DNA of 64,000 nt from contig CANTUV010000055.1 in assembly GCA_947685225.1 (NCBI GenBank), forward strand, positions 8,505,501 through 8,569,500. Reading direction: 5' to 3'. The translations under genes and the position numbers were made by a program. This document shows positions 22,855-34,380 of this stretch, piece after piece. Every line of letters begins with the position of its first letter. Position 1 is the first letter of the stretch. This DNA is from Garcia nutans. Taxonomy: Eukaryota > Streptophyta > Magnoliopsida > Malpighiales > Euphorbiaceae. The notes beneath the pieces are model-generated. The model saw only the letters and a list, made by a program, of their open reading frames with translations. It was not told where the DNA came from and searched no databases.

Positions 22855-25687
22855 TGTCACATCCCATTTTTAGAAGTGTGATTGTCCTAGGATCCAAGTA
22901 GACTTAAGGCCATCAGACACCATGTAGAACCCAACTAATTTATGTATTCATACATATTAGTTAATTGTACTAGTGAATTAAAATTTCATATCATAACTTT
23001 TATTATTTACTCATAATTTTATGATATATTATTATACATTTATTTTAATATGGTATATTACATATATTTTTTTACATTGTAGATTACTTCCACACTTTAT
23101 TAAAATATTCACAATAGTACTATGGAGCAACTAGAGTATAACATAAACGTAATTATTTAATTATATATAATAGTATTTATTAATTACATTATTCTCAAGC
23201 TTCTTGCTGAAAAAAGAAATCAAGAAGCTGATGGCCCTGGGTTATCTCTATCTGAAACCACAGATGATGGGGCGAGTCGTCAACTCAGTGAGATTATAGT
23301 GTCACAAGTGTAAGATGTACAATGAAATAGTTTAAGATTCAAGAATAATAAATTCATAATATAGCAGTCCAATAAAAGTATAACAATAAAATTTAATCCA
23401 CAAGAAAGGCCCACAATAATTAAACCAATATCACAAAAGCAAATCACATAATATGACAGATAACACATAGCAATAATATTGAACAAAATAGATTATTATT
23501 TTAGTGCTATCATGCATCACATTCACATAATGGTAGCTCCTACCCTACAAATTATAAACTTCTATGTACACATAGATTGATGGTATAGCCCCCATTAAGT
23601 TGGGATTCTGTTATATTGGATAATCAAATAGCTTGGTATGATCACATAGGCCTAGAGGCCACATTGAGTTTCACAATTCGTAATTACAAGAACACAAGTA
23701 ATAAGATAATATCAAATAGCTCAAGTATCAACAATGGTTCAAATTTCATCAAAGAATTCCAAAGTGATAAAATAAGAAATGGACACTATAACTCATCTTG
23801 AACATGCAAATTTGATTCCTCTAAGTCATTAAAAATAATTGGTTGGTTCGATGGCAATACTCAACCTACATTCACATCCACACATAAATCGCATATTTAG
23901 ATTTATTTTTAATTTATTTTTTAATTGTTTATTAGGTACCTATGCCCTGTTTTAGTATCTTAATATGTCTTAAGATTTATTTTGTAATTATGAATTTAAA
24001 TATCACAAAATTATATTACAACAGAGTTATGCAATTAAATAAGTTCTAAATATGGGTCATTCCTCAAGTCATTTGATTTATTTATTCAATAAATTAGCAT
24101 TTGGACTTTTGAAAATATTAAATACACGTATTAAAATTTATGTTCATCTATTATATGCTTATATTTATAATTAGATCAAATATATTTTGTTATGTTTAAT
24201 TCATCCCTAAGTCAACAAAATACCTAAATTCTAACATTTGAGTAGTTTGTATTCATTTAATTATATATTAATTTCGTCAAATTAATTTGCCCTAAAATTT
24301 CTCTAGGATGTTTCCAACATCATATATGACTTCTTTGTAAATTTTCATGAATTAGAGAATTCATTTAGATAGGTAAATAATTCAAAAATAATAGTAAAAT
24401 TTTCAATGATATTCATTCAAAATATTAGAATGAATAGCTTGTATTCATTAAATTACCCACTCATTTTTTCTCATCATTTTGACTTTTCCTTTTACCAAAA
24501 CCTTTAAAACATCTGAATACAATTTTTGAAAATTTTTTATGAATTTTAAAGCTCATTTTCATATTGAAATGAATAAAACACAGTATCTAAATTATTAAAA
24601 GTTCAAGCTGTACAATTTAGACAAATTTGAGTATTAGGGTTTCTAGCTTCATTCCTTTCAATTTCTTTCAATATAAATCAATTTCCAACATCCTAAACAC
24701 TTATTTAACATGTATAAATGGTAAGTTTTAAGTCAGGTCCAATAAATAATGGATTTAAAGCTAGAGGAACAAAATTAAAGGATTAAGGTTTAAAATTTCC
24801 ATATTTAGTACCTTTAGGAGTTCCTTTTTCCTTCTTTGCCTTTATTTCACTTTGTTGATTTAATTTTTCACTTTGGATCACTTCTAGACATAATAAATTA
24901 TATTAGGAATAGGTTATGACTGCTGGAAAAAGAAAGAAAATCATGATAAGAAAGAAGTGTTTTGATAGAAAGGAGAAAGAAGATAATAACAATATTTTGT
25001 CATCTTCTTTTTTTTTTTTAATTATGATTTTTCTAGCTCACTTCCTATTCAAAAGAGGTGAGTCACCCACTTAATTTGGTATAAAAATGGCTAGGAATTA
25101 TATGAATCTATTTTGCCCCTTAAATATTTTATACTCATTTGTTAACTTGAATGCCTTCTTTGTCTTTTCACACCATAAATTGCTACCTATAATTGTAATT
25201 AATTTCTTTAAAATTATTTTCATTTTAAATTTTAAATTTTAATTTATTTTATATGGTTTTAATATATATTATTATGTTAAGGTATTATTAATTAAGTTGT
25301 AATGCATTTTGAGTATAATACCTAAGATTTTTCTATACATGAGTACCGTAGCTAAGGTGTTTTAAAATTTTCATTTGTAACACTTTAGTGACTTGTAAAT
25401 TTCACTTATTTGTATATATCAATGATTCTTTTATCACTCTAGTAGGTCATTTTATTTCTCTAATAGTTTAGATACTAATATAATTTGTTATTTTATACCT
25501 TACAATTAGTTAGTTTGATTCACAATCGTTATTAGTTGTAGAGTTTTTAATTTAAGTACTTTAGAGTTTTTGTTTATATTACTTTGTTGTATTAAATTTT
25601 ATTTCAATCAAAATTTTTTCTCGCTTTATTCATTTAATTTATAAAATATTTAAGCTACTAGATTTGTATTTCATCTAGGATATTATA
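22855..25687 (-). repeat. 5' LTR of element A
   Basis: Starts tgtcacatcc and ends tattata, where the expected terminal CA has become TA. Pairs along its length with 4331-7164. It is followed by the duplication ttagg at 25688-25692, after which element C's gag resumes in frame. Confidence 0.93.
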
Positions 25688-25692
25688 TTAGG
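25688..25692. other. Target-site duplication ttagg (right copy, element A)
   Basis: Partner of ttaag at 4326-4330 with one mismatch. Confidence 0.8.
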
Positions 25693-26520
25693 TCATACAA
25701 CCAATGAGTGTTCACAGTTCAGGATAAAAGTTCAAGAATTTATGAATGCCAAAATTCTGATTTTTGGGGTAGAAAGAAGGAAAGGGAAATATGTAAATAT
25801 AGTGTCTACTAATCGTTCTATTCCAGCATCCATTGTAATATCATGCTCATCGGGAGAAATAAAAAGAAAAAAATCTGATTTGTCTTCGTAAATCCCAAAA
25901 TTTGTAATAAAAACATCACATCCTTTTGAATATAAGGATTCAAAAGTAATACCTTGGAAGTATGGGTATGAGGTAGTGAGCCAAAATCCTGGTACATGTG
26001 AAGCAAGCAATGAAAATGAATCAATAACTAATATCTCTAGTGTAGGTGGGATGACAAGAAGTGGGCGCTGCTATATGCCAGAAGAAGTAGAAAATCGCCA
26101 AAAAGAAGAACTAGAAAGAAATAGGAAAGAGAAAGCTAAAGAAGGAGAATTGTTAGAATAAATTGAGGCTAGAGAGTTTCAAGATGTGGTCGCAAAAAAT
26201 GACCCACAATTGAAAGTAAAGAAGACAGTATCTGAGCATAAGGCATGTGAATTCTTGAAGTTGATAAAGCAAAGTGAATACAAGGTGATTGAACAGTTGA
26301 ATAGAACCCCAGCTAGAGTCTCACTGTTATCTTTGATCTTGAATTCAAAGTATCATTGAAATGCACTACTTAGGGTTCTAAATCATACACATGCTTTCCA
26401 TGATATCTTTATAGATATCTTGAACAACATAGTTGAGAGTATAATGTCAGCTAATTACATATCCTTTACTGATGATGAAATACCGGGAGAAGGGACTAGG
26501 CATACAAAAGCTTTACATAT
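25693..26520 (+). pseudogene. gag: Element C gag, second half of zinc-finger segment and C-terminal linker
   Basis: The sequence resumes with GHTTNECSQFRIKVQEFM, which completes the CCHC-like segment whose first half (FCDYHG) ends at 4330. It continues with MTRSGRCYMPEEVENRQKEE, a highly charged stretch, then KKTVSEHKACEFLKLIKQSEY, the Tat linker before the protease. Single stops occur at 26159 and 26357. The fit across a 21-kb insertion is the strongest evidence that C is the host of A. Confidence 0.82.
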
Positions 26521-27334
26521 ATCAGTCTAATGTAAAAGATACTCGATTGCAAAGGTTCTAGTGGACAATGGGTCATCTCTGAATATCATACCTAAAATGA
26601 CTCTCTCAAAGCTACCAATTGATGAGACATACATGCAGCTTAGCTCTATGATAGTTTGAACCTTTGATGAGACTAGAAGAGAGGTTTTAAGGGATATCAA
26701 AATACCTATCCAAGTGGATCTAGACACATTTAATATCACATTTTAAGTAATGAAAATGGTATCAGTTTATAGTATGTTATTGGAACGACAATGGATATAC
26801 TTGGCAAGATTAGTGCCATCATCTTTACATTAGAAAGTCAAAATCATCATTAAAGGAAATATGATTTAAATTTTGGGAGAAGAAGACCTTTTGATCACTA
26901 AATTTGTCTCAACCCTGTATGTTGAAGCAGCAGAAGAAGCCTTTGAAAGTTCTTTCCAATGCTTTGAAATAGCAAACACCTCATTTGTTGGAGAAGGATT
27001 GGTCATGCCAAATCCTCGATTATCAGCTACAACTATGATGGTGGCAAGAGAAATATTAAGGGCAAGCTATTCCTCAGGAAAAGGTTTAGGAAGACATGAA
27101 CAAGGAATCAATGTCTTTCTCCTTTCTCCCAATGTTGATAATAGAGCTGGATTGAGATACAAGATTACTGGAGAAGATAAGAAGAGGATTCAAAAGGAGA
27201 AAAAGGATCATCAACTGGCAAGATTTGCAAATCAAGAAGCTTCAATGGAGAAAATGATATTCCCACCCTTAAGGCAAACCTTCAAAAATGCTGGTTTTTT
27301 CCATGAAGAAACAAAGATGGTAGGAAATCCATGA
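26521..27334 (+). pseudogene. pol: Element C aspartic protease and G-patch-like segment
   Basis: The protease active-site box is read as KVLVDNGSSLNIIPK at about 26550-26595, with the catalytic Asp kept. Stops near 26657 and 26743 break the domain. The open stretch 26873-27334 (153 residues) has a G-patch-like segment ASYSSGKGLGRHEQG at about 27065-27110, followed by NRAGLRYK and a lysine-rich tail. Tat/Ogre elements commonly carry this segment between protease and RT. The neighbour downstream is an AT-rich intron-like spacer. Confidence 0.8.
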
Positions 27335-27480
27335 GATGTGGAGGTAATATCATGAAATTCATTGGTGACTATGGTGCATGAAAATGAGTCTCATGATGAA
27401 GCAGTTTTATGTGTTACACCTTTGCTACCAGGACAATATCTGAACAATTGGAAAGCTTATGAATTACCATCTCAAACAAA

Positions 27481-27730
27481 GTAATCTAAATAATTATTTT
27501 CTTATGATTTTGCCCAATATCTTAGAAAAAATTAACATGGGCTTTGTTTTTTTAAATATTTCAAAATAATTTTTAATAAAATAAAGTGCATATTTCATCT
27601 CTATTCCTGAACTCTCCTTGCTACTTTCATTTGGTTATTTTCTTCTTAATTTTTATATCTTAAAATTTTTTTTCTTTATACTCATTTTACCCAAAAATGT
27701 CAATGATGAATTAAATCTTGATGAAATTAA
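27481..27730 (+). other. Intron-like AT-rich spacer between protease and RT of element C
   Basis: Coding sense ends at about 27480 with a GT dinucleotide (caaagtaatcta). Coding-like sequence resumes at about 27700 after a long pyrimidine-rich tract (27600-27695). Ogre elements are known to have an intron at this place. The acceptor is unclear; an AG at about 27729-27730 (attaag) is one option. Strength is moderate because AT-rich decay can mimic this. Confidence 0.4.
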
Positions 27731-28505
27731 GTCTGGGTATGATTTTGATAATCATATCTTTGAAATCACATCTAATAAAGAAGATGAAGAGGGTTTTCCA
27801 CTTGAAATAACTAGGATAATAGAATATAATGAAAAAATTATACAACTTTAGAAGAGGTAGTAGAGACAGTAAACCTAGGAACCAAAGAAAATAAGAAGGA
27901 AATAACGATTAGTGCATCCTTACCTCTGAAACTCAAATAAATAATGGTTAAATTGCTAAGAGAGTTTATCGATATCTTTGCATGGTCATACCAGGATATG
28001 CCGGGGCTGAGTACGGACATAGTTGTGCATTGTTTATCAATGAAGCCAGAATGTAAATTCATAAAAAAAATTGAGAAAAATGAAATAAGATGTTTTATTG
28101 AAAATAAAAGAAGTAAAAAAATAGCTCGAGGCTGGTTTCCTAGAAGTAGCCAAGTATCCAGAATGGGTTGCCAACATTGTTCTTATCCCTAAGAAAGATA
28201 TAAAGGTCAGGATGTGTGTTGATTATTAAAATCTTAATCAAGCAAGTCCAAAAGATGATTTTCCTCTGTCGCACATTTATATGCTAGTAGATAATACAAC
28301 TCAATTTCATATGTTCTCGCTAATGGATAAATTCTCAAGGTATAATCAAATCAAAATGAATCCTGGTGATAATGAAAAAATAAATTTTATTATTCTATAC
28401 AAAATATTTTATTTTAAAGTGATGCCTTTTCAACTGAAGAATGTGGGGGCAACTTACCAAAGAACAATAGTTATCCTGTTTCATGATATGATGCATAAAG
28501 ATTGT
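27730..28505 (+). pseudogene. pol: Element C reverse transcriptase (decayed, C-terminally deleted)
   Basis: The segments MVKLLREFIDIFAWSYQDMP, RMCVDY and DFPLSHIYMLVD are followed by MDKFSRYNQIKMNPGD, VMPFQLKNVGATYQRT and FHDMMHKD. These follow the Tat RT up to just before the catalytic YVDD box. At about 28503 the match stops and the archaeal RNase H follows directly. The catalytic box, the RT thumb and the first RNase H are therefore deleted. Several stops and shifts occur. Confidence 0.82.
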
Positions 28506-28509
28506 GTTT

Positions 28510-28780
28510 CGAATGCACTAATAATATGGCTGAATATGAAGTCTGTACTTTAGGAATACAAGCCACCATTGATATGAAGATCAAAAGGTTAGAAGTACAT
28601 GGTGATTTAGCATTAATAATCAACTAGTTGAAAGAAGAATAGGAAACTAGAGATTCAAAATTGTTGCATTATTAAGAATATATTCTTTATTCAACTTAAA
28701 GCTTTGAATTCATAAGCTTTGATAATGTTTCTCGAATTGAGAACCAAATTACAGATCCATTAGCCACATTAGTTGTAATA
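28510..28780 (+). pseudogene. pol: Element C archaeal-type RNase H (decayed)
   Basis: The segments NNMAEYEVCTLGIQATIDMK and KRLEVHGDLALIINQ match the NNxAEYEAxIxGL and YGDSxLVI blocks of the additional RNase H found in Tat elements. Stops follow. It directly abuts the truncated RT, showing an internal deletion. Confidence 0.75.
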
Positions 28781-28799
28781 TTTTTACTGGAAGCTTGTG

Positions 28800-30118
28800 G
28801 AAAGATGCCTTCCATCAAGATTGAAACTAGAGGGGTCAATGCTCACTGTATAAATCTTGAAAAGGAGCGTGATGGTAAGCCATGATTTTATAATATCAAG
28901 CAGTATCTCAAAAATAGGATATACCCTCTAAAAGCCTCAGCCAATGATAAAAGAACAATTCAGCGACTAGCAATGAATTTCTTTCTAAGTAGCGATGTCC
29001 TATACAAAAGAAACTATGATACAATGTTGATTAGATATGTGGATGAAAGAGAAGCTCAAAGATTGATAAAAGAAGTTCATGAAGAATTATATGGTACACA
29101 TACGAATGGGCATCTGTTGGCTCGTAAAATTCTCATAATGCGATATTTCTGGCTAAAAGTGGAATCCGATTGCATTAACTATGTTCAAAAATGCGATATA
29201 TGCTGATAATATCTACACTCCTCAAGCTCCTTTCCATGTGATGGTTTTCCCGTGGCCTTTTTCGATATAGGGAATGGATGTGATTAGTCCAATAGAACCT
29301 AAACTTCTAATGGCTATAGATTCATTTTGGTAGCAATTGATTATTTTACCAAATGGGTAGAAGCAACCTCTTATGCCAATGTGATAAAAAAATGTAGTCT
29401 TGAAATTCATTAAGCAAAATATCATATATCAGTACGGCATACCCGAGCATTTAATCACTAATAATGTAAAGAATTTCAGGAATAAGAATATAGCAGAGAT
29501 GTGCTCAAAATTTAAAATTAAACATCATAATTCCTCCTCATACCATCCAAAAATGAATGGTACAATTGAAGCAGCCAATAAGAATATTAAGAAAATAATT
29601 TAAAAAATGGTAATGACATTTAATGATTGGCATGAGATGCTTCCTTATGCTCTTCATAGATACAAGACTACAGTCAAGACATCTACTGAAGCAGCACCAT
29701 TTTCTTTAGTATATGGCATAGAGGCAGTATTACCCATTAAAGTTGAGATCCCTTCTCTTAGAATTATTATGAAAGCTAAGCTTGATGATGTTGAATGGGT
29801 GCAGAGTCATTATGATCAGTTAAACTTTATTAAAGAAAAAATATTGACAGTCTTTTCTCATGGTTAGCTAATCAGAAACTACTAATCAAGGCCTATGCAA
29901 AGAAGATGAAGGCAAGATAGTTTTAAAAGGTAGATTTGGTGCTCAAAAAGATTATTCTTAGGCATCAAGTCCCTCGGAGAAAATGGACTCCATAATATAA
30001 AGGTCTATATGTTGTAAAAGAAAAGCATTCTCTGGAGGAGCTCTCATTTTAACTAATATGTATGGAGAAGATTTGTAAAATCCAGTAAACTCAGATACAG
30101 TAAAAAATAGTATGCCTA
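28800..30118 (+). pseudogene. pol: Element C integrase (decayed)
   Basis: The open stretch 28973-29206 gives the zinc-binding region (REAQRLIKEVHEELYGTH, YVQKCDIC). The core continues at 29400-29870 with QYGIPEHLITNN, HHNSSSYHPKMNGTIEAANK and HEMLPYALHRYKTT, then FSLVYGIEAVLPIKVE. The tail near 30040-30115 reads ALILTNMYGEDL and a KKYYA-like end with shifts. No chromodomain is present. The aspartate in the usual TDNGxxF box is lost here (ITNNVKNF). It would have integrated element cDNA. Confidence 0.82.
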
Positions 30119-30840
30119 AAGTTGCAAGGAGAAGAAGAAAAGAAGATGTGAAAAACATAGTTAAGGATTATTTAAAGTCAATTTAGGAGAAAATTTTCTG
30201 GAGGAGCTCTCATTTCTGTATGATTTATTATTTTTTCTTAATAAATTTTCTTATATATTTGTACCTTCCAAAAAAATAAATAACCATAAAGAAAATAACT
30301 ACCAAAAATTTAGCAAACCAAACTAAATATGTCTAATTTATGCCTTAAAAGCACATATTTTATTAAAAAATTATTTTTGAAAGACTTGAAAAAAAAGGGG
30401 CACAACGCTAAAGATGGTAAAAACTAAGTTTAGCAAATATGTATGTGAGATGAAAAAAAAACTTGGAATGAAAAGGGTACGCCTTGATGGTAAAAGAAAT
30501 TCCAACAAGATACTTATAGAGGTAATGATAAATAATATTTGTTATAAGATTCAGAGTTGTTACTTGAATAGATCCTAAGAAGACATTTTGAGGATCATGT
30601 AACTAAAATTAAGAACCAGATTTATTTCAGATTAAGGAATTGTAGTAGTTCCAATGTTATATTTTTCTTGCAAAAAGAAAAATTCTTAATGCAAAAGGAC
30701 GATTTTAAAAGTAAATTAACACTTTGTTTAAGTATTTTTTTTCTTTTTTTTAAAGGGGTTTTCAAATTCCCAAATACAATCAAAAGAGTCTACATATAAT
30801 AATTATTTTTCAAATAATCTTAAAGTCAAGCTATGAATTT
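30119..30840 (+). other. Element C 3' untranslated region, unique part
   Basis: AT-rich sequence after the pol end with no coding sense. It leads into the diverged tandem repeats. Confidence 0.6.
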
Positions 30841-31620
30841 CTCTTTCTTTCTTTCTTTTTTTAAAAAAAGAGTTCTTAATGTCAAACATTGAACATACAT
30901 AGGGTCAAGCCTTGGGTTCTCTTTTTCTTTTTCAAAAAAATTCCTAAAATAAAGCTTAGGGTACTCCTAAGGTTGAGCCTTAGGTTTTCTTTTTATTTTT
31001 TCTTTTCTTTTTCTAAAAAAAGTATCTAATATCGAGCATTAGACACTCCTAGGATTAAGCCTTAGATTTCCTTTTTTTCTAAAAAAGATCTCTGATGTCT
31101 AGTATTAGGTACTCCTAAGGTCAAGTCTTAGGTTCTCTTTTTCTTTCTAAAAAAAAATTTTAAAGTCAAGCTTTAGTTATTTCTATGATCGCACTATTTA
31201 TTCCTTTTTTTACTTTCTAAAAAAAAATTTCTAATGTCAAGTTTTAAGTTCCCTTTTCACAAATTCTTAAACTTTATGCTTTCTCAATCTTTTTCTAAAA
31301 ATCTCTAGAATCGAGTTTTAAGTATTTCTAAAGTTGATCCTTAGTTTTGTTTCTTTCGTTTTTTGAAAAAAGTTTCTAAAATCAAGCTTTTAGAACTCAT
31401 AAGATTGAGTCTTAAGTTTCTTTTTTTTTTTAATTCTTCCTTAAGTCAGATTTCAATTTCACTTTGGTTGAAGGTCCTAAAATTAAAATTTTGATACTCT
31501 CAAGGTCAAGCTTTAAATCATTTATCCTTTTTATTATTTTACCATAAGCGTTATTGAGATCAAGTTTCGAGTTATAATTTTTGTTAAGAGTTAAATCTTA
31601 GAAAATAATTTATTATTGAC
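30840..31620 (+). repeat. Diverged tandem repeats in element C 3' region
   Basis: About ten degenerate units of roughly 60-80 bases. Each has a core resembling gtcaagccttaggttc followed by a T-rich stretch (ctctttttctttt) and an A-run (aaaaaaa), then a partner phrase such as tctaatgtcaagcattag. Cores are at about 30902, 30970, 31050, 31117, 31231, 31306, 31379 and 31502. Variable tandem repeats in this position are known in Tat-lineage elements. Confidence 0.8.
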
Positions 31621-31653
31621 CTTTTTGTAAAATTTTAATTAATTAAAGTATGC

Positions 31654-31666
31654 AAAAGGGAAGCAA
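31654..31666 (+). other. Polypurine tract of element C
   Basis: aaaagggaagcaa lies immediately before a TGTAG LTR start at 31668. It is the only purine run of this type at the end of the 3' region. Confidence 0.65.
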
Positions 31667-31978
31667 CTGTAGTAATCAATTTTTAAAAATAATACAATTA
31701 AAATATTAATTAAAAATAAATAAATAAAATTATAAATAAAATATCTGTAATCTTACTCATTATTCTATACCAAATACATTAAAAATATATGTACCCAAAA
31801 AATTAATAAAAAAAAAGCAATCAATTCTTGATTTTCTTCAAAAAAAAAAAAGAAAAAAAAACATTCCTAATTTTTTGCAAGAAATCACTTCTTATTTTCT
31901 GCAATATTTTCTGCAACCATTCCTGTAGAAATTCAATTCAAAAAAAATTAATTAAATATAAGGATAAGCTACTACCCC

Positions 31979-31986
31979 TATAAAAA
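31979..31986 (+). promoter_or_regulatory. Probable TATA box of element C LTR
   Basis: The context cccctataaaaagagg about 310 bases into the LTR is a good plant TATA box. The purine-rich RNA start region follows. The active copy would have been the 5' LTR, whose equivalent lies outside the window. Confidence 0.6.
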
Positions 31987-32582
31987 GAGGAGAAAATGAA
32001 CATAGCAAAGGGGGAACAGAAAAATTCACACAAAAAATTCACAGAAACAAATACAAAAGAGAAAAAATATATACAAAAAAATTAATTTTCTGGCAGAAAA
32101 AATAGTAGAAAATTAAGAATTTATTAAATTCAGAGAAGTGTATTTAATAAATAAATTAGGATAGTAAGTGAAGGAAATCTAACAATCAACAAAGATCACA
32201 CATCAAACTCTCAAATAAGAAAAGTTCATCTATCAGATAATATATAAATTTTAATTCATTATTGTAATTTCATTTAGCTATAATTATTTTGGTATTTGTA
32301 GTATTATTATAATTTGCATTTATACTATAATTTTAATTTAGTATATTTATATAACCAAATATAGCCTTATAGTAACTATAAAAATAAAAATGCAGGAAGC
32401 GCATTTTATTACACATACACGCACTTAAAATCCTAAATTATCAACAACATTCACAAAACAAAAGAAATGCAAAATATTATACCAAAATAGATCTAGCAGA
32501 AATAATAAAATAAAAAATCAAGAATAAAAAAATGAAACTTTAAATCCTAAAAAAATGCATATGTAAAAAGATAATAATAAAA

Positions 32583-33070
32583 ATATAACCAAAAAAATTT
32601 GAAACTAAAGATGAATAATTTGATGTATGTATAGGAATTTAACAATAATAATAATAATAATAACAAAAAGGATTATCGTTTAATTCTTTTTTTTAATTGA
32701 AGTAAACTCAAAATGAAAAAAATGCAAACTAAAAAATTTAATAATGAGTAAAAAATAGACTTTAAAAAAAAATACCTCATTATCTGTTAATAAAAATAAA
32801 TCAGAGTGCTCGAAGGAGGTATTAAAAAATATAACAAAAAAATCGAAACTAAAGATGAATAATCTGATGTATGTATAGGAACTTAACAAAAAATAATAAT
32901 AATAACAAAAAGGATTATTGTTTAATTCCTTTTTTTTTAAATTGAAGTAAACTCAAAATGAAAAAAATGCAAATTAAAAGATTTAATAATGAGTAAAAAT
33001 AGACTTTAAAAAAATTACCTCATTATATGTTGATAAAAATAAAATGGGAGTGCTCGAGGGAGGTATTAGA
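32583..33070 (+). repeat. Tandem duplication of about 245 bp inside the element C LTR
   Basis: Copy one (32583-32828) and copy two (32829-33070) share aactaaagatgaataat, gatgtatgtatagga, a TAA/AAT simple repeat, aaaaaggattat, ttgaagtaaactcaaaatg and gtgctcga. Differences are mainly in homopolymer lengths and single bases. Confidence 0.88.
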
Positions 33071-34380
33071 GGAATTAATTTAATGTCAAGAAAGTATATT
33101 TATAAGGATTTTCTATTTAAATTTAAAAAAAAATGAGAAGAATAAATAATGAAGCTAAGAGTGAAACAACTAAGGAAATTGACGGTAATAAATGAAAAAA
33201 AATGAAGAAAGAATATATATATATATATATATATATATGAGATAATTTAGGATTAGTATTTAAATGGTGAGTTTTTGTTAATAAAAAGTGAGTATGTGGA
33301 TGAAATTAATTGACAAATTACTTATATATATTTAAAATAAATATTTTTAAAAAAATAGTAATATGAGTTGGTGTGCACTATAAAGTTACAGAGCACGCTA
33401 AAGCTCTTTCAAAAGGAATAAATTTTATTTCTTTATTTTTATTTTTATATAATTTTTTTAAATTATAATTATATATATATTAAAAAATGATAAATATAAA
33501 CTGCAATTCAAATCTCACGGTTAAGTCCATTCAAATCAACTTTTTTTTTTTAAATCTTCTTTTTTATATTACTTTTTTTTTTTATTCTTTCAGCTAAAAA
33601 AACTACAATTAATGATGAAATTGAGATAAAGTAAGGGTCATTATATTTCAGGTAATAGTGAATATAATAATATTAACAACTTAAGAATATGTTTATGTGT
33701 ATATTAAATAAATATAATAATTATATTCAAGTAGCAAATATAATTATAAAAAATAATAATATATACAAAATAAATAGCAAAAAAATGAGCGTATAAAAGA
33801 GATTAATAACGATAAGATCAAAATAAAAATAATTATGTCTAAAAAGTTGACATAATAATGATAAATAAATAAATAAATAAAAATATTATAAAAAATAATC
33901 GAATTACAGAGACTTTAATTCCATCAAGTGGATATGCATCAATTGAAATTAAATTCTGAATTCAAATCTACTTTTTTTTTAAAAAAATACCTTTTTAAAA
34001 AATATATTAATATATTACAAAATTAAAAGATATAAAAATATTTAATAAAAATATAAAATTAGAATAATTATATTCAGAAAGTATGCATAATTTAAAAAAT
34101 AATAATTATAAATTTAATAAATATTAAACTATAAAATCATTATATTTAGATAGTGAATATAAAAATTAAATCATTAACTAATAAATGATATATATGTCTA
34201 CAATGATAATAAAATTATAAAAAATATAAAATAAATAATTAAAAAATATTTATTTTCAGACAGTTAATACAATAGTCAAAAAAATAAAAATATAATTAGA
34301 ATTTATATTTTAGACAATAAATATAATTCATCTTATAAATAAAAAAATATATATAATAAAACATCACAATAATTATAATA

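Larger units (their letters stand above)
4331..25687 (-). mobile_element. Element A: Tekay/Del-type chromovirus, Ty3/gypsy, 21.4 kb including nested element B
   Basis: Two direct LTRs of 2834 and 2833 bp (4331-7164 and 22855-25687) bound it, with 5-bp duplications outside. Coding is on the minus strand in the order gag, protease, RT, RNase H, integrase and chromodomain-like end. A 13-base initiator-methionine-tRNA primer site sits one base inside the right LTR, and a polypurine tract abuts the left LTR. The internal region is split by element B at 11733-22707, which lies in the untranslated leader. Without B the element would be about 10.4 kb. All its genes carry stops and shifts, so it is dead. 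Confidence 0.92.
1..34380 (+). mobile_element. Element C: Tat/Ogre-like Ty3/gypsy retrotransposon, outermost layer of the nest
   Basis: This is an old, heavily mutated LTR retrotransposon read on the + strand. Its order is 5' LTR remnant, gag, protease with a following G-patch-like segment, reverse transcriptase, archaeal-type RNase H, integrase, long 3' untranslated region with diverged tandem repeats, polypurine tract and 3' LTR. The extra RNase H after the RT region and the lack of a chromodomain place it in the Tat group. Its gag is split by a solo LTR at 1885-3239 and by element A at 4331-25687. Reading resumes in register across both insertions. The right edge is approximate because the 5' partner end is outside the window, so no target-site duplication can be checked. 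Confidence 0.85.
31668..34380 (+). repeat. 3' LTR of element C (right end approximate)
   Basis: Begins TGTAGTAATC after the polypurine tract. It holds a TATA-box context at about 31979 and contains the segment 33843-34112 that matches the window start. The right end is not defined because the 5' copy is truncated; I place it near 34380 on loss of LTR-like context, so it may be off by several hundred bases. Confidence 0.6.
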
